Source of the DNA: Catenulispora yoronensis
Lineage (GTDB): Bacteria; Actinomycetota; Actinomycetes; Streptomycetales; Catenulisporaceae
NCBI RefSeq assembly: GCF_039531695.1
Contig: NZ_BAAAQN010000010.1
Location: forward strand, 1 to 64,000
DNA: 64,000 nt
Reading direction: 5' to 3'
Below are positions 40,967-48,999 of this stretch, piece after piece; the stretch's first letter is position 1; each line of letters begins with the position of its first letter. A program made the position numbers and the translations under genes. The notes below the pieces were generated by a model, which was not told the origin of the DNA, did no database searches, and saw nothing but the letters and a program-made list of their open reading frames with translations.

Positions 40967-41890
40967 ATGACCCGCGAGCAGGAGTTCGAGGAACTGCGGC
41001 CGCTGCTGTTCTCCATCGCGTACCGGATCCTGGGCAGCGTCGTCGAGGCGGAGGACGCGGTGCAGGAGACCTGGATCCGCTGGCAGGTGGCCGGCACCGA
41101 GCCGGCCTCGACCAAGTCGTTCCTGTCCGCGGTGGTCACCCGGATCTCGATCGACGTCCTGCGCTCGGCGCGGGTGCGGCGCGAGGAGTACGTCGGACCG
41201 TGGATCCCCGAGCCGCTGCTCGCCGATCCCTATGAGGACCCGGAGCGGGCCGCGGAGCTGGCCGACTCGGTGTCGATGGCCGCGTTGCTGCTGCTGGAGC
41301 GGCTCAGCCCGCTGGAGCGGGCCGTGTTCGTGCTGCGCGAGGTGTTCGGCTTCGGGTTCGCCGAGGTGGCCGTGGCCGTCGGCCGGTCGGAGGCGGCCTG
41401 CCGGCAGCTCGCGCACCGGGCGCGGCAGCACATGGAGGCCGGCCGGACCCGGTTCGAGGCCGACCGCAAGGAGCGGGAGGAGCTCGCCGGCCGGTTCTTC
41501 GACGCCTTCCGCGAGGGCGACGTCGACGGGCTGCGCGAGCTGCTCGCCGCCGACGTCGTCATGGTCGGCGACGCCGGCGGCAAGGCGCCGCTGCTCGGCA
41601 GCAACTTCATCGGCGTGGACGCGGTCGGCACCGTGGTGGCCGAGCTGATGCGCTACTTCGGCCGCGCCGGCGTGACCTTCGAGGCCCACGACCTGAACGG
41701 CCAGCCCGGCGCCATCTTCCACGACGGCCAGGGCCGGGTCCTCAGCACCTTGACGCTGGACGTGCTGGACGGCCGGATCCAGACCATCCGGGGCGTCGTG
41801 AACCCGGACAAGCTGGGCCACCTCGGTCCGGTCGCGGACGCCGTCGCGCTGCACCGGGCCGCGATGCGGGAGCCGCCCGGCCAGGAGTGA
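40967..41890 (+). CDS. sigJ: ECF41/SigJ-type RNA polymerase sigma factor with SnoaL-like C-terminal domain
   Basis: The 307-residue protein has region 2 (LLFSIAYRILGSVVEAEDAV, QETWIRW) and region 4 (LSPLERAVFVLREVFGFGF, VAVGRSEAACRQLAHRARQH). A SnoaL-like extension (about 180-300) carries DAGGK, a variant of the DGGGK motif, and ends near VNPDKL. In ECF41 sigmas this tail replaces a separate anti-sigma factor. CAGGAGG precedes the ATG. It ends exactly against the convergent ABC permease gene. Confidence 0.9.
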   Translation: MTREQEFEELRPLLFSIAYRILGSVVEAEDAVQETWIRWQVAGTEPASTKSFLSAVVTRISIDVLRSARVRREEYVGPWIPEPLLADPYEDPERAAELADSVSMAALLLLERLSPLERAVFVLREVFGFGFAEVAVAVGRSEAACRQLAHRARQHMEAGRTRFEADRKEREELAGRFFDAFREGDVDGLRELLAADVVMVGDAGGKAPLLGSNFIGVDAVGTVVAELMRYFGRAGVTFEAHDLNGQPGAIFHDGQGRVLSTLTLDVLDGRIQTIRGVVNPDKLGHLGPVADAVALHRAAMREPPGQE

Positions 41891-42694
41891 TCACACGTCG
41901 CGCCGGCGGATCGCGAGCAGGGCGAGCACCAGCGCCGTCAGCGGCCACAGCAGGAACACCAGCCAGCTTCCGTTGTTCGTCGGGTTCGCGAACCCGGCGG
42001 GCGGCGGCGGCAGCATCATGCCCGGCGGCGGCATCATGTGGGCCTGGGACGGCAGCACGAGCTGCTGCCACGCCGCGAACGGCGTCGCGTTGTGGAGGTC
42101 GTTGACCCAGGCGCGCTTCTCCGAGGTCACGAAGGTCGGCAGCAGCACCAGCAGCAGGCTGACGCCGACGATCGAGGTGGCGGTGTGCCGGACCACCACG
42201 CCGACCCCCAGCCCGACCAGGGCGCTGAGCGGAAAGAGCAGCACCGAGGCGGAGATCGCGCGCTGGAAGTCCGGACTGGCCAGCAGCCCGGACGGGAACC
42301 GGGTCTGCCCGGCCAGGATCATCGTGGCGACGAAGGACGCGACATACGTCACCAGGCCCGCCGCGGCCGTCACGGCCGCGACGACGATCGCCTTCGCGGC
42401 GATCACCTCCGTCCGCGCGGGCACGGCGGCGAAGGTGGTCCGGATCAGGCCGCTTCCGTACTCGCTGACCACCGTCATGGCGCCGATGCAGCCGAATATA
42501 TAGAGGACGACGATGTGGGCGTTGTTGGTGAATACGCCACCGCCGCCATGCAGTCGGCCTCCCCGCCGCGCACTGTTGTCGGCGACCACCGCGTTCACAT
42601 TGCAGTAGAGAACTCCGAGCGCGCCGAGAGCCAGCCCGGCGACAAAGGACCGCAGAGAGCGGATCTTGATCCACTCCGCGCGCAGCAAAGCCAT
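41891..42694 (-). CDS. ABC-2-type transporter permease
   Basis: The 267-residue protein has about six helices (SFVAGLALGALGVLYCNVNA, GAMTVVSEYGSGLIRTTFAA, VFLLWPLTALVLALLAIRRR) and a Met/Pro-rich extracytoplasmic loop (MMPPPGMMLPPPPAG). The segment MTVVSEYGSGLIRTT is typical of ABC-2 permeases paired with BcrA/DrrA-like ATPases. The ATG overlaps the ATPase stop (ATGA). Confidence 0.88.
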   Translation of the reverse strand: MALLRAEWIKIRSLRSFVAGLALGALGVLYCNVNAVVADNSARRGGRLHGGGGVFTNNAHIVVLYIFGCIGAMTVVSEYGSGLIRTTFAAVPARTEVIAAKAIVVAAVTAAAGLVTYVASFVATMILAGQTRFPSGLLASPDFQRAISASVLLFPLSALVGLGVGVVVRHTATSIVGVSLLLVLLPTFVTSEKRAWVNDLHNATPFAAWQQLVLPSQAHMMPPPGMMLPPPPAGFANPTNNGSWLVFLLWPLTALVLALLAIRRRDV

Positions 42695-43431
42695 CACTTC
42701 GCACCTCCGGCGCGGTAGTCGAGACGGTCGGCGGTCAGCTTCATGAACACGTCCTCCAACGACGCGGACGACGCCCCGCCGCGGGCCGCGAACTCCGCCA
42801 CGCTCTCGTCGGCGAGCAGCATGCCGCGGCCGATGACGACGAGCCGGTCGGCCAGCTGCGCCATCTCGCTCATGAGGTGGCTGGAGACGAACACCGTCCG
42901 GCCCTCGTCGGCCAGCCGGCGGAACAGGCCGCGGACCCACGCGATCCCCGCCACGTCGAGCCCATTGAACGGCTCGTCGAAGATCAGCACCGGCGGATCG
43001 CCGAGCAGCGCGGCGGCGACGCCGAGCCGCTGCTTCATCCCGAGCGAGAACCCGCCGATGCGTCGGCGCGCGACGTTCTCCAACCCCACTTCCGCCAGCA
43101 CCTCGGCCACGCGCCCGCGCGGCAGGCCGTTGCTCCAGGCCAGCGCCGCGAGATGGTCCCGGGCGCTGCGGCCGCCGTGCACACCGGTCGCGTCGAGCAG
43201 CGCCCCGACCCGGCGCAGCCCTCGGCGGTGCTCGCCGAACACCTGCCCGGCGACCGTCACCCGGCCGTGGTCCGGCCGGTTCAGGCCGAGGATCAGGCGC
43301 AGCGTGGTCGACTTCCCCGAGCCGTTCGGCCCGAGGAACCCGGTGACGTGGCCGGGGCGGACCGCGAACGTGAGGTGGTCGACGGCGGTGGTGCGGCCGT
43401 AGTGCTTGGTCAGTTCCTGGGCTTCGATCAC
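42694..43431 (-). CDS. ABC transporter ATP-binding protein (antibiotic/lantibiotic-export type)
   Basis: The 245-residue protein has Walker A (LGPNGSGKST), a Q-loop region, signature FSLGMKQRLGVA, Walker B VLIFDEPFNGLD and switch His in VSSHLMSEMAQ. It belongs to the CcmA/BcrA-like group that drives two-gene exporters and pairs with the 41891 permease. The GTG at 43431 opens the conserved VIEAQELTKHYG but lacks a good ribosome site, so a start further upstream is possible. It is divergent from the two-component genes. Confidence 0.9.
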   Translation of the reverse strand: MIEAQELTKHYGRTTAVDHLTFAVRPGHVTGFLGPNGSGKSTTLRLILGLNRPDHGRVTVAGQVFGEHRRGLRRVGALLDATGVHGGRSARDHLAALAWSNGLPRGRVAEVLAEVGLENVARRRIGGFSLGMKQRLGVAAALLGDPPVLIFDEPFNGLDVAGIAWVRGLFRRLADEGRTVFVSSHLMSEMAQLADRLVVIGRGMLLADESVAEFAARGGASSASLEDVFMKLTADRLDYRAGGAK

Positions 43432-43564
43432 CCTTCGAGGCTGGCGCCGCCCGGCCCCGGCCGGCGTCGGAGCCCGGAAGGCAATCCGGACCGGCCCGGT
43501 CTGCCATGGTCGTACACCCGGCGGCCGATGCCCAGAAGCCGCCCGCGCGGTTAGCATCGGGCTC

Positions 43565-44950
43565 ATGGCCGGGGATCCGCGGTTCGTGCAGCTGAGGCGG
43601 GTGCCGCCCGGGGTGTGGGCGGCGTCGGCGTGGGCGGTGACCACCGTGTACGCGCTGTGGACCGCGCAGGCGGCCCTCTATGTGCCCCCGAGGCCGCCGG
43701 TGCCGCTGTGGGTCGAACCTGCCGGCCAGCCGGGCTACCGCGTGGTCCTGCTGGACGCCCATCCCTACGTCTACGCGGGCGCGGCCGTCCTGGTCCTGAT
43801 CGGCAGCGCCCTGCTGGGCCGGATGCCCAGGACGGCGCTGGGGCTGCTGCTCGTCGGGTCGGCGACCAGCTCGATCGTGCTGCACACGGCGATGGTGATG
43901 ATCCTCGAATTCTTCCCGGCCAACATCGCCCTCTGGAGCCTCGCCGACCGGGAGCTGCGGCGGAGGTCGCTCACCGCCCTGGCCATGGCGGCGGTTGTGT
44001 GGACGGCCTACATGGTGCTGCTCCGCATGCTGACCGACTCCGGCACCCTCGGGCCCCCGCCCGCCGCCGGGGTGCGCCAGGACTTCTCCGCCATGGACGC
44101 CGTGATCGTGCTGTCCGGCCTGGTGTTCTGGCTGGCCGGGGTGTCCGGGCGGCAGGCCCGGGCGCACAACCTCAGCGCCGCCGCCGAATCCGCCGCCGCC
44201 GAGCGGCTGCGACTCTCCCGCGACCTGCACGACAGCGTCGCCCACGACATCGGCATCATCGCGGTGCTGGCCGGGGCCGCCGTCCGGGTCCTGGACACCC
44301 GGCCCGAGGCCGCGCGCGAAGCGCTGGCCGGCATCGAGACCACCAGCCGGGACACCCTGACCGGGCTGCAACAGATGCTGCGGACTTTGCGGAACGCCGA
44401 CGTGCGCGCCGATCCCGGAGTGCTGGACGTCGAGCGCCTCGCGGCGCGCGCCACCGGCGCGGGGGTGCGTGTGGAGCTGAGCTGGAGCGGAGAGCGCAGA
44501 ACGCTGCCGCCGGAGATCGACCGCTCCGTCTACCGGATCATCCAGGAGGCGGTGACGAACGTGGTCCGGCACTCCGGGACCACCGCCTGCCGGGTCGCCG
44601 TCGGCTTCGAGCCGGACGCGGTGGCGATCGAGATCACCGATGACGGTTGCGGCGTGGCGCCGGGCTTGGTGCCCGGTATGGCGCCGGGCGTGGGGTCCGG
44701 CGTGGGGTCCGGCGTGGCGCCCGGTACGGCGGCCGACGCGGGCCCCAGCGGCGCCGACCCGGACGCGGCCACCGCCGGCACCCTCGTCGGCACCGGTTTC
44801 GGGGCCGACTGCGGCACCGGGCAGCTCGGATCCCGCGGCGGCTTCGGCCTGCTCGGCATGCGCGAACGGGTCACCATGCTCAGCGGCCAGTTCAGCGCCG
44901 GGCCGCGCCCCGAGGGCGGGTTCCGCGTCGCGGCCCGGCTGCCGGCATGA
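43565..44950 (+). CDS. NarL-type sensor histidine kinase with a large ATP-lid insertion
   Basis: The 461-residue protein has about five or six N-terminal membrane helices (to about residue 200), the HisKA_3 box LSRDLHDSVAHDIGII and the ATPase domain with N box IIQEAVTNVVRHSG and G1 box ITDDGCG. Instead of passing directly to GGFGLLGMRERV, about 60 Gly/Pro/Ala/Val-rich residues are inserted (DNA about 44652-44835, with VGSGVGSG and APGTAADAG). It overlaps the response regulator start (ATGA). It probably controls the divergent ABC transporter. Confidence 0.9.
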   Translation: MAGDPRFVQLRRVPPGVWAASAWAVTTVYALWTAQAALYVPPRPPVPLWVEPAGQPGYRVVLLDAHPYVYAGAAVLVLIGSALLGRMPRTALGLLLVGSATSSIVLHTAMVMILEFFPANIALWSLADRELRRRSLTALAMAAVVWTAYMVLLRMLTDSGTLGPPPAAGVRQDFSAMDAVIVLSGLVFWLAGVSGRQARAHNLSAAAESAAAERLRLSRDLHDSVAHDIGIIAVLAGAAVRVLDTRPEAAREALAGIETTSRDTLTGLQQMLRTLRNADVRADPGVLDVERLAARATGAGVRVELSWSGERRTLPPEIDRSVYRIIQEAVTNVVRHSGTTACRVAVGFEPDAVAIEITDDGCGVAPGLVPGMAPGVGSGVGSGVAPGTAADAGPSGADPDAATAGTLVGTGFGADCGTGQLGSRGGFGLLGMRERVTMLSGQFSAGPRPEGGFRVAARLPA

Positions 44951-45612
44951 GCATCAAGGTGCTGCTGGTCGACGACCAGCCGTTGATGCTGGTCGGCCTG
45001 CGCATGGTCATCGGCGAGACCCCGGACCTGGAGGTGGCCGGGACCGCCGCCGACGGCCGCGAGGCCGTGCGGCTGGCCCGGGAGCTGCGGCCGGACGTCG
45101 TCCTGATGGACATCCGCATGCCCGGCATGGACGGGATCGCGGCCACCGGCGTGGTCGCGTACGGACCCGACGCGCCGAGGGTCGCCGTGCTGACGACCTT
45201 CGACGACGACGAATACGTCTACGCCGCGCTGAAGGCCGGGGCGAGCGGATTCCTGGTGAAGAACATGGCCCTGGACGACATCCTCGCCGCGATCCGTGTG
45301 ATCGCGGCCGGCGACGCGCTGCTGGCGCCCGGCGTCACCCGCCGGGTGATCGAACGGTTCACGGCCCGGCCCGCACCCTCGGCGGCGGTCGCGGTCGCCG
45401 CCCGGCGGCTGGCGCCCATCACCGGACGGGAACGCGAGGTCCTGGTACTGATCGGCCGCGGGCTGACCAACGCCGAGATCGCCGAGCGGCTCGCCATCAC
45501 CGGCACCACGGTCAAGACCTACGTCACCCGGCTGCTGGCCAAGCTCGACGCCCGGGACCGGGTGCAGCTGGTGATCATCGCCTACGAGACGGGGCTGGTC
45601 GCCGTGTCCTGA
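44947..45612 (+). CDS. NarL/LuxR-family response regulator
   Basis: The 221-residue protein has a receiver domain (VLLVDDQPLMLVGLRMVIGE) with phospho-acceptor Asp in VVLMDIRMPGMDG and Lys in GFLVKNM. Its LuxR-type HTH (LAPITGREREVLVLIGRGLT, then AERLAITGTTVKTYVTRLLA) has a typical recognition helix. It is coupled translationally to the kinase. The last 38 bp overlap the convergent RNA-ligase gene. Confidence 0.94.
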   Translation: MSIKVLLVDDQPLMLVGLRMVIGETPDLEVAGTAADGREAVRLARELRPDVVLMDIRMPGMDGIAATGVVAYGPDAPRVAVLTTFDDDEYVYAALKAGASGFLVKNMALDDILAAIRVIAAGDALLAPGVTRRVIERFTARPAPSAAVAVAARRLAPITGREREVLVLIGRGLTNAEIAERLAITGTTVKTYVTRLLAKLDARDRVQLVIIAYETGLVAVS

Positions 45613-46594
45613 GCCGGTCCTCGGCGTCGAACGCGGCCAGAGCCCGCGCCGCCGGCAGCAGCGCCGCGGCCAGGCGGCTCGCCTGCGTCCGGTCCAGGCC
45701 GCCCAGACTCTCGGAGACCTCCTCGGCCGCGTCCTGCGCGATCTCCACAGCCACCGCCCCGGCACCGGCACCCGACCCCACCTTGCTCACGGCCGCCGCC
45801 GCCCGGGCCGGCGTCAACAACGCCGCGGCCTGCACCACCAGCCACGCCGGCACCCCGGCCGCCCCCTCCGTGGGCGGCAGATACGGCCGCGCCCCGGCGA
45901 ACCGCTCATCCTCGGCGAACGCCTGCTGCTTCACTTTGAGCAGCGGCCGCGCGCCGTCGCCTTCCTCCCACGCCGCGGCCGGCTTCAGCACATACCCCTC
46001 GGCGAGGTTGTCCTCGATCTCGGGCAGCCCGAACAACGCCGGCACCCGGCTCGGGAACGCGGCCGGCAGTTCCCGCAGCCGGGTCAGCGGGCCGCGGGCC
46101 AGGGGCGGGACGACGGCCGACCTGGCCACGTCGGCGGCGGCGCGCAGCTCCCGCTCCGCGACCCACCAGTGCCGATCGCCGATCACCAGGCGCGCGTCGA
46201 ACAGCAGCCAGAACAGGTCGGGCGCGTACCAGACACCGGTCTGCACCGGTCGGGCGAGCTCCTCCGCCACGACATCGGGGTGGGGATAGCAGCCGCCGGC
46301 CAGCTCGCCGTAGAGCGTGACTTCGGCCTCCCCGCCCGCCGCCTCCCGCAGCACGGCCGCACACCGCGCCGCCGCCACCGCCAGCGCCGGCCAGATCCGG
46401 CTGACGCCGAAGAACGCGTCCAGATCGTCCTCGTCCAGCAGCTCGCGCCGTTTGGCGGGGCGCGTGCCGGAGCTGTCGCAGAGCACCGCGAAGTGCGCGC
46501 CGTGGACCTTCTCCATGGCGACCCATTCCCCGGTCCCGGGGGTGTCGCCGTTCCCCTTCGACGCCATCTTGGGGTAGGGGCGCAATGCGGACAT
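45575..46594 (-). CDS. Rnl2-family RNA ligase
   Basis: The 339-residue protein carries the nucleotidyltransferase motifs of T4 RNA ligase 2: motif I AMEKVHGAHFAV (adenylated Lys29), motif III-like TLYGELAGG, motif IV LAEGYVLKP and motif V LLKVKQQAFAE. The C-terminal about 100 residues are helical and Ala-rich, as expected for the Rnl2 C-domain. Rnl2 enzymes seal nicks in duplex RNA using ATP; bacterial members are sporadic. GAGG lies about 10 nt before the ATG at 46594. It overlaps the response regulator 3' end and has no repair partner nearby. Confidence 0.85.
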   Translation of the reverse strand: MSALRPYPKMASKGNGDTPGTGEWVAMEKVHGAHFAVLCDSSGTRPAKRRELLDEDDLDAFFGVSRIWPALAVAAARCAAVLREAAGGEAEVTLYGELAGGCYPHPDVVAEELARPVQTGVWYAPDLFWLLFDARLVIGDRHWWVAERELRAAADVARSAVVPPLARGPLTRLRELPAAFPSRVPALFGLPEIEDNLAEGYVLKPAAAWEEGDGARPLLKVKQQAFAEDERFAGARPYLPPTEGAAGVPAWLVVQAAALLTPARAAAAVSKVGSGAGAGAVAVEIAQDAAEEVSESLGGLDRTQASRLAAALLPAARALAAFDAEDRLRTRRPAPSRRR

Positions 46595-46715
46595 GGCCCG
46601 GATCCTCGCCGACCGGACCGTCACCGGCAACCGAGAAAACGGATACCAGCGTACGGCGACATGCCCACCTCAATAGCCACCATAACTGACAAAATGCCGT
46701 ATACGGTAGTAGACC

Positions 46716-48626
46716 GTGAAGGTGTTGACATCCCGCCGCCGAGGACCGCTGACCGCCGCCGCCGGGTTCACCGGAGTCCTGTGCCTGATGCCGGCGTTCG
46801 CCGCGGCCGCGCCGTTGCCGGCCCAGATCGGCAACTCCGGCGGGACGGTCCTGGTGACGGAGTCCTTCACCGGGGCGACCGCCGACTCCCGGTTCCACAG
46901 CTACGGGCCCGCCTGCCTGACCGGGGCCCCGCTCGGCGGCGGCACCAGCGGCGCCCCGCTCGGCGGCTGCGCCACCGCGGGCGAGGGCCCGGTGCCGCCG
47001 CCGGCCGGCGCCCCGTACGGCTACCTGCGCCTGACCGACGCCTCCCGCGACCAGAGCGCGGCGGTGCTGTTCAACCAACCGTTGCCGGCCGCCGAGGGCG
47101 TGAAGGTCACCTTCGACCAGTGGCAGTACGGCGGGACCCCGGACACCCCGGCGTCGAGCCCCGCCGACGGCATCTCGTTCTTCCTCGTCGACGGCGCCGC
47201 GCAGCTCACCCGGCCCGGGGCGTTCGGCGGCAGCCTCGGGTACGCGCAGAAGCTTCCTGATGACGTGCCGAGCAACCCCTTCGTTCCCGGCGTGGAGCAC
47301 GGTTACCTCGGCGTGGGCCTGGACGCGCTCGGCAACTACTTCGGCGACTGGGAGCGGCGCGGCTACACCTGCCCGGCGGGGCACCGTTCGCCGTCCGGCA
47401 CCGCGTTCTACATCCCCGCGCCCGGCCACAACATGGTGACGGTCCGCGGCCCCGGCGAAGGCACCAACGGGTACTGCTTCCTGACCGCGACCGCCGACCA
47501 CTTCGGCACCGCCGGGCCGTGGCTCAGCACCCTCCCCGGCCGGCTGCACGGCCCGACCACGGCGGCCGACCTGCCGGCCGGCACCACCCCGGCGCAGGCC
47601 GAGACCGTGCTGAAGGCGTCCCAGCGCACGTTCACGGTAGAGGTGACGCCCGCGCCGAACCCGCAGGTGGAGGTGTTCGCGGACTTCCACGACGGCGCGG
47701 GCGCGCGCCAGGTGCTGTCCGCGCCGGCGCCGCAGCCGGTGCCGGCCACCTACAAGTTCGGCTTCGCCTCCTCCACCGGCCTGTTCACCGATGTGCACCT
47801 GATCCGCACCACCACGGTGTCGACGATCAATCAGCTTCCCGCGCTGGACCTGGTCAAACAGATCGACGAGGCGCACGAACTGCCCGCCGAGCTCACGGCC
47901 GGGGCCAAGGTGCCCTACCAGTTCGTGGTCACCAACACCGGCGGCGGCTCGGTGAACAGCCTGCGGGTCGCGGACTCGCGCGTGTCCCATGTCATGTGTC
48001 CGGTGGAAACCCTGCACGCCGGGCAGACCGTGGTCTGCACCGGCGTCTACACGGTCACCGCCGCCGACGTCGAGCGCGGCTACACCGCGAACACCGCCGT
48101 CGCGCACGGCTCCGACTCCTCCGGCAGCGCCATCGAGTCGCCCGAGGCCGACCACACGCTGCCGCTGGGCGGCAAGGTCGCTCTGGAGTTGGAGAAGCAG
48201 GTCGACGATTCGCACTTTTACACGGTCGGGAAGGAAGTCGCTTACAGCTATGTGGTGAGGAACCGGGGCACCCGGCCGGCCGACCGCCTGGAAATCGCCG
48301 ACGACCGCGTCACCGGTGTCACCTGCGAGGCCACCGTGCTGGCGGCCCGGGACCTGCCCGGCGACAGCGCCGTCTGCACTGGCCGCTACAAGGTGACCTC
48401 GGCCGATGCCGAGGCCGGGCACGTCACCAACGTCGCGGTGGCGGTGGGCGACGGCGGGGCGGTGCGCTCCGCTCCGGCGCACGCCCGGATCCGGATCCGC
48501 CGGCAGCTGCCGGCGACCGGGGCCGAGCTGCTCGGGCCCGGCGCGGCCGCCGCGGCGCTGGTGACCGGTGGCGCGCTGCTGGTACGGACCACCCGGCGCC
48601 GCCGGTCCGGTACCGCAGGACGTTGA
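46716..48626 (+). CDS. Sortase-anchored (LPATG) surface protein with lectin-like and DUF11-like domains
   Basis: The 636-residue protein has a signal peptide (LTAAAGFTGVLCLMPAFAAA) and an L-type lectin-like domain, about 40-370 (VTFDQWQYGGTPDTPASSPA, DGISFFLVDGAAQL). Two DUF11/DUF7507-like beta repeats start at ALDLVKQIDEAHELPAEL and VALELEKQVDDSHFYTVG, each with VVCTGVYTVT or SAVCTGRYKVT. It ends in RQLPATGAELLG, a hydrophobic helix and an Arg-rich tail, a sortase sorting signal. It is probably a wall-linked adhesin binding carbohydrate. GTG start at 46716. Confidence 0.85.
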   Translation: MKVLTSRRRGPLTAAAGFTGVLCLMPAFAAAAPLPAQIGNSGGTVLVTESFTGATADSRFHSYGPACLTGAPLGGGTSGAPLGGCATAGEGPVPPPAGAPYGYLRLTDASRDQSAAVLFNQPLPAAEGVKVTFDQWQYGGTPDTPASSPADGISFFLVDGAAQLTRPGAFGGSLGYAQKLPDDVPSNPFVPGVEHGYLGVGLDALGNYFGDWERRGYTCPAGHRSPSGTAFYIPAPGHNMVTVRGPGEGTNGYCFLTATADHFGTAGPWLSTLPGRLHGPTTAADLPAGTTPAQAETVLKASQRTFTVEVTPAPNPQVEVFADFHDGAGARQVLSAPAPQPVPATYKFGFASSTGLFTDVHLIRTTTVSTINQLPALDLVKQIDEAHELPAELTAGAKVPYQFVVTNTGGGSVNSLRVADSRVSHVMCPVETLHAGQTVVCTGVYTVTAADVERGYTANTAVAHGSDSSGSAIESPEADHTLPLGGKVALELEKQVDDSHFYTVGKEVAYSYVVRNRGTRPADRLEIADDRVTGVTCEATVLAARDLPGDSAVCTGRYKVTSADAEAGHVTNVAVAVGDGGAVRSAPAHARIRIRRQLPATGAELLGPGAAAAALVTGGALLVRTTRRRRSGTAGR

Positions 48627-48999
48627 CGCCGCCGTTCGTTGCTCGCGCCCGGGGCCGGGATCGTCGGCCGACGATCCCGGCCCCGGGCATAGGAAAGCCC
48701 TCATTGACGCGAACCGGACGCCGTGCCGGAGGCCCCGGGACCGGTCCGGAGGCGGTTTCCCAGGACTCTGTCCGAACCGCTGGTGAACGCGTGGTGTAGG
48801 AGTGATCACTCCGGGTATTCACTTCGTAAAATTCTGATCAACTCGGCGGCACTCGACCAAACTCCCGTACTTTCCACCCTTGTTTTCGCCTTGCGGCGTC
48901 TATAGAAATGACCGACGCGGGCTCGTATCCCTTGCCCGGCACTCGTCCATTTTCGGGCAATGGATAACTTTCGTCCCTCTTTTCGGGAAGGGAACACCT
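48627..48999. other. Intergenic region upstream of the S53 peptidase gene
   Basis: No gene is seen in 373 bp. It contains the 42-bp palindrome at 48647-48688 and, from about 48800, a more AT-rich stretch (GGGTATTCACTTCG, TAAAATTCTGATC) that probably holds the peptidase promoter. GGGAAGGGAA at 48986-48995 is the ribosome site. Confidence 0.6.
48647..48688. terminator. Perfect 42-bp palindrome (terminator-like)
   Basis: Two 21-bp arms meet with no spacer (48647-48667 and 48668-48688). It starts 20 bp after the LPATG protein stop. As RNA it forms a very stable hairpin without a T-tract. Confidence 0.8.
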
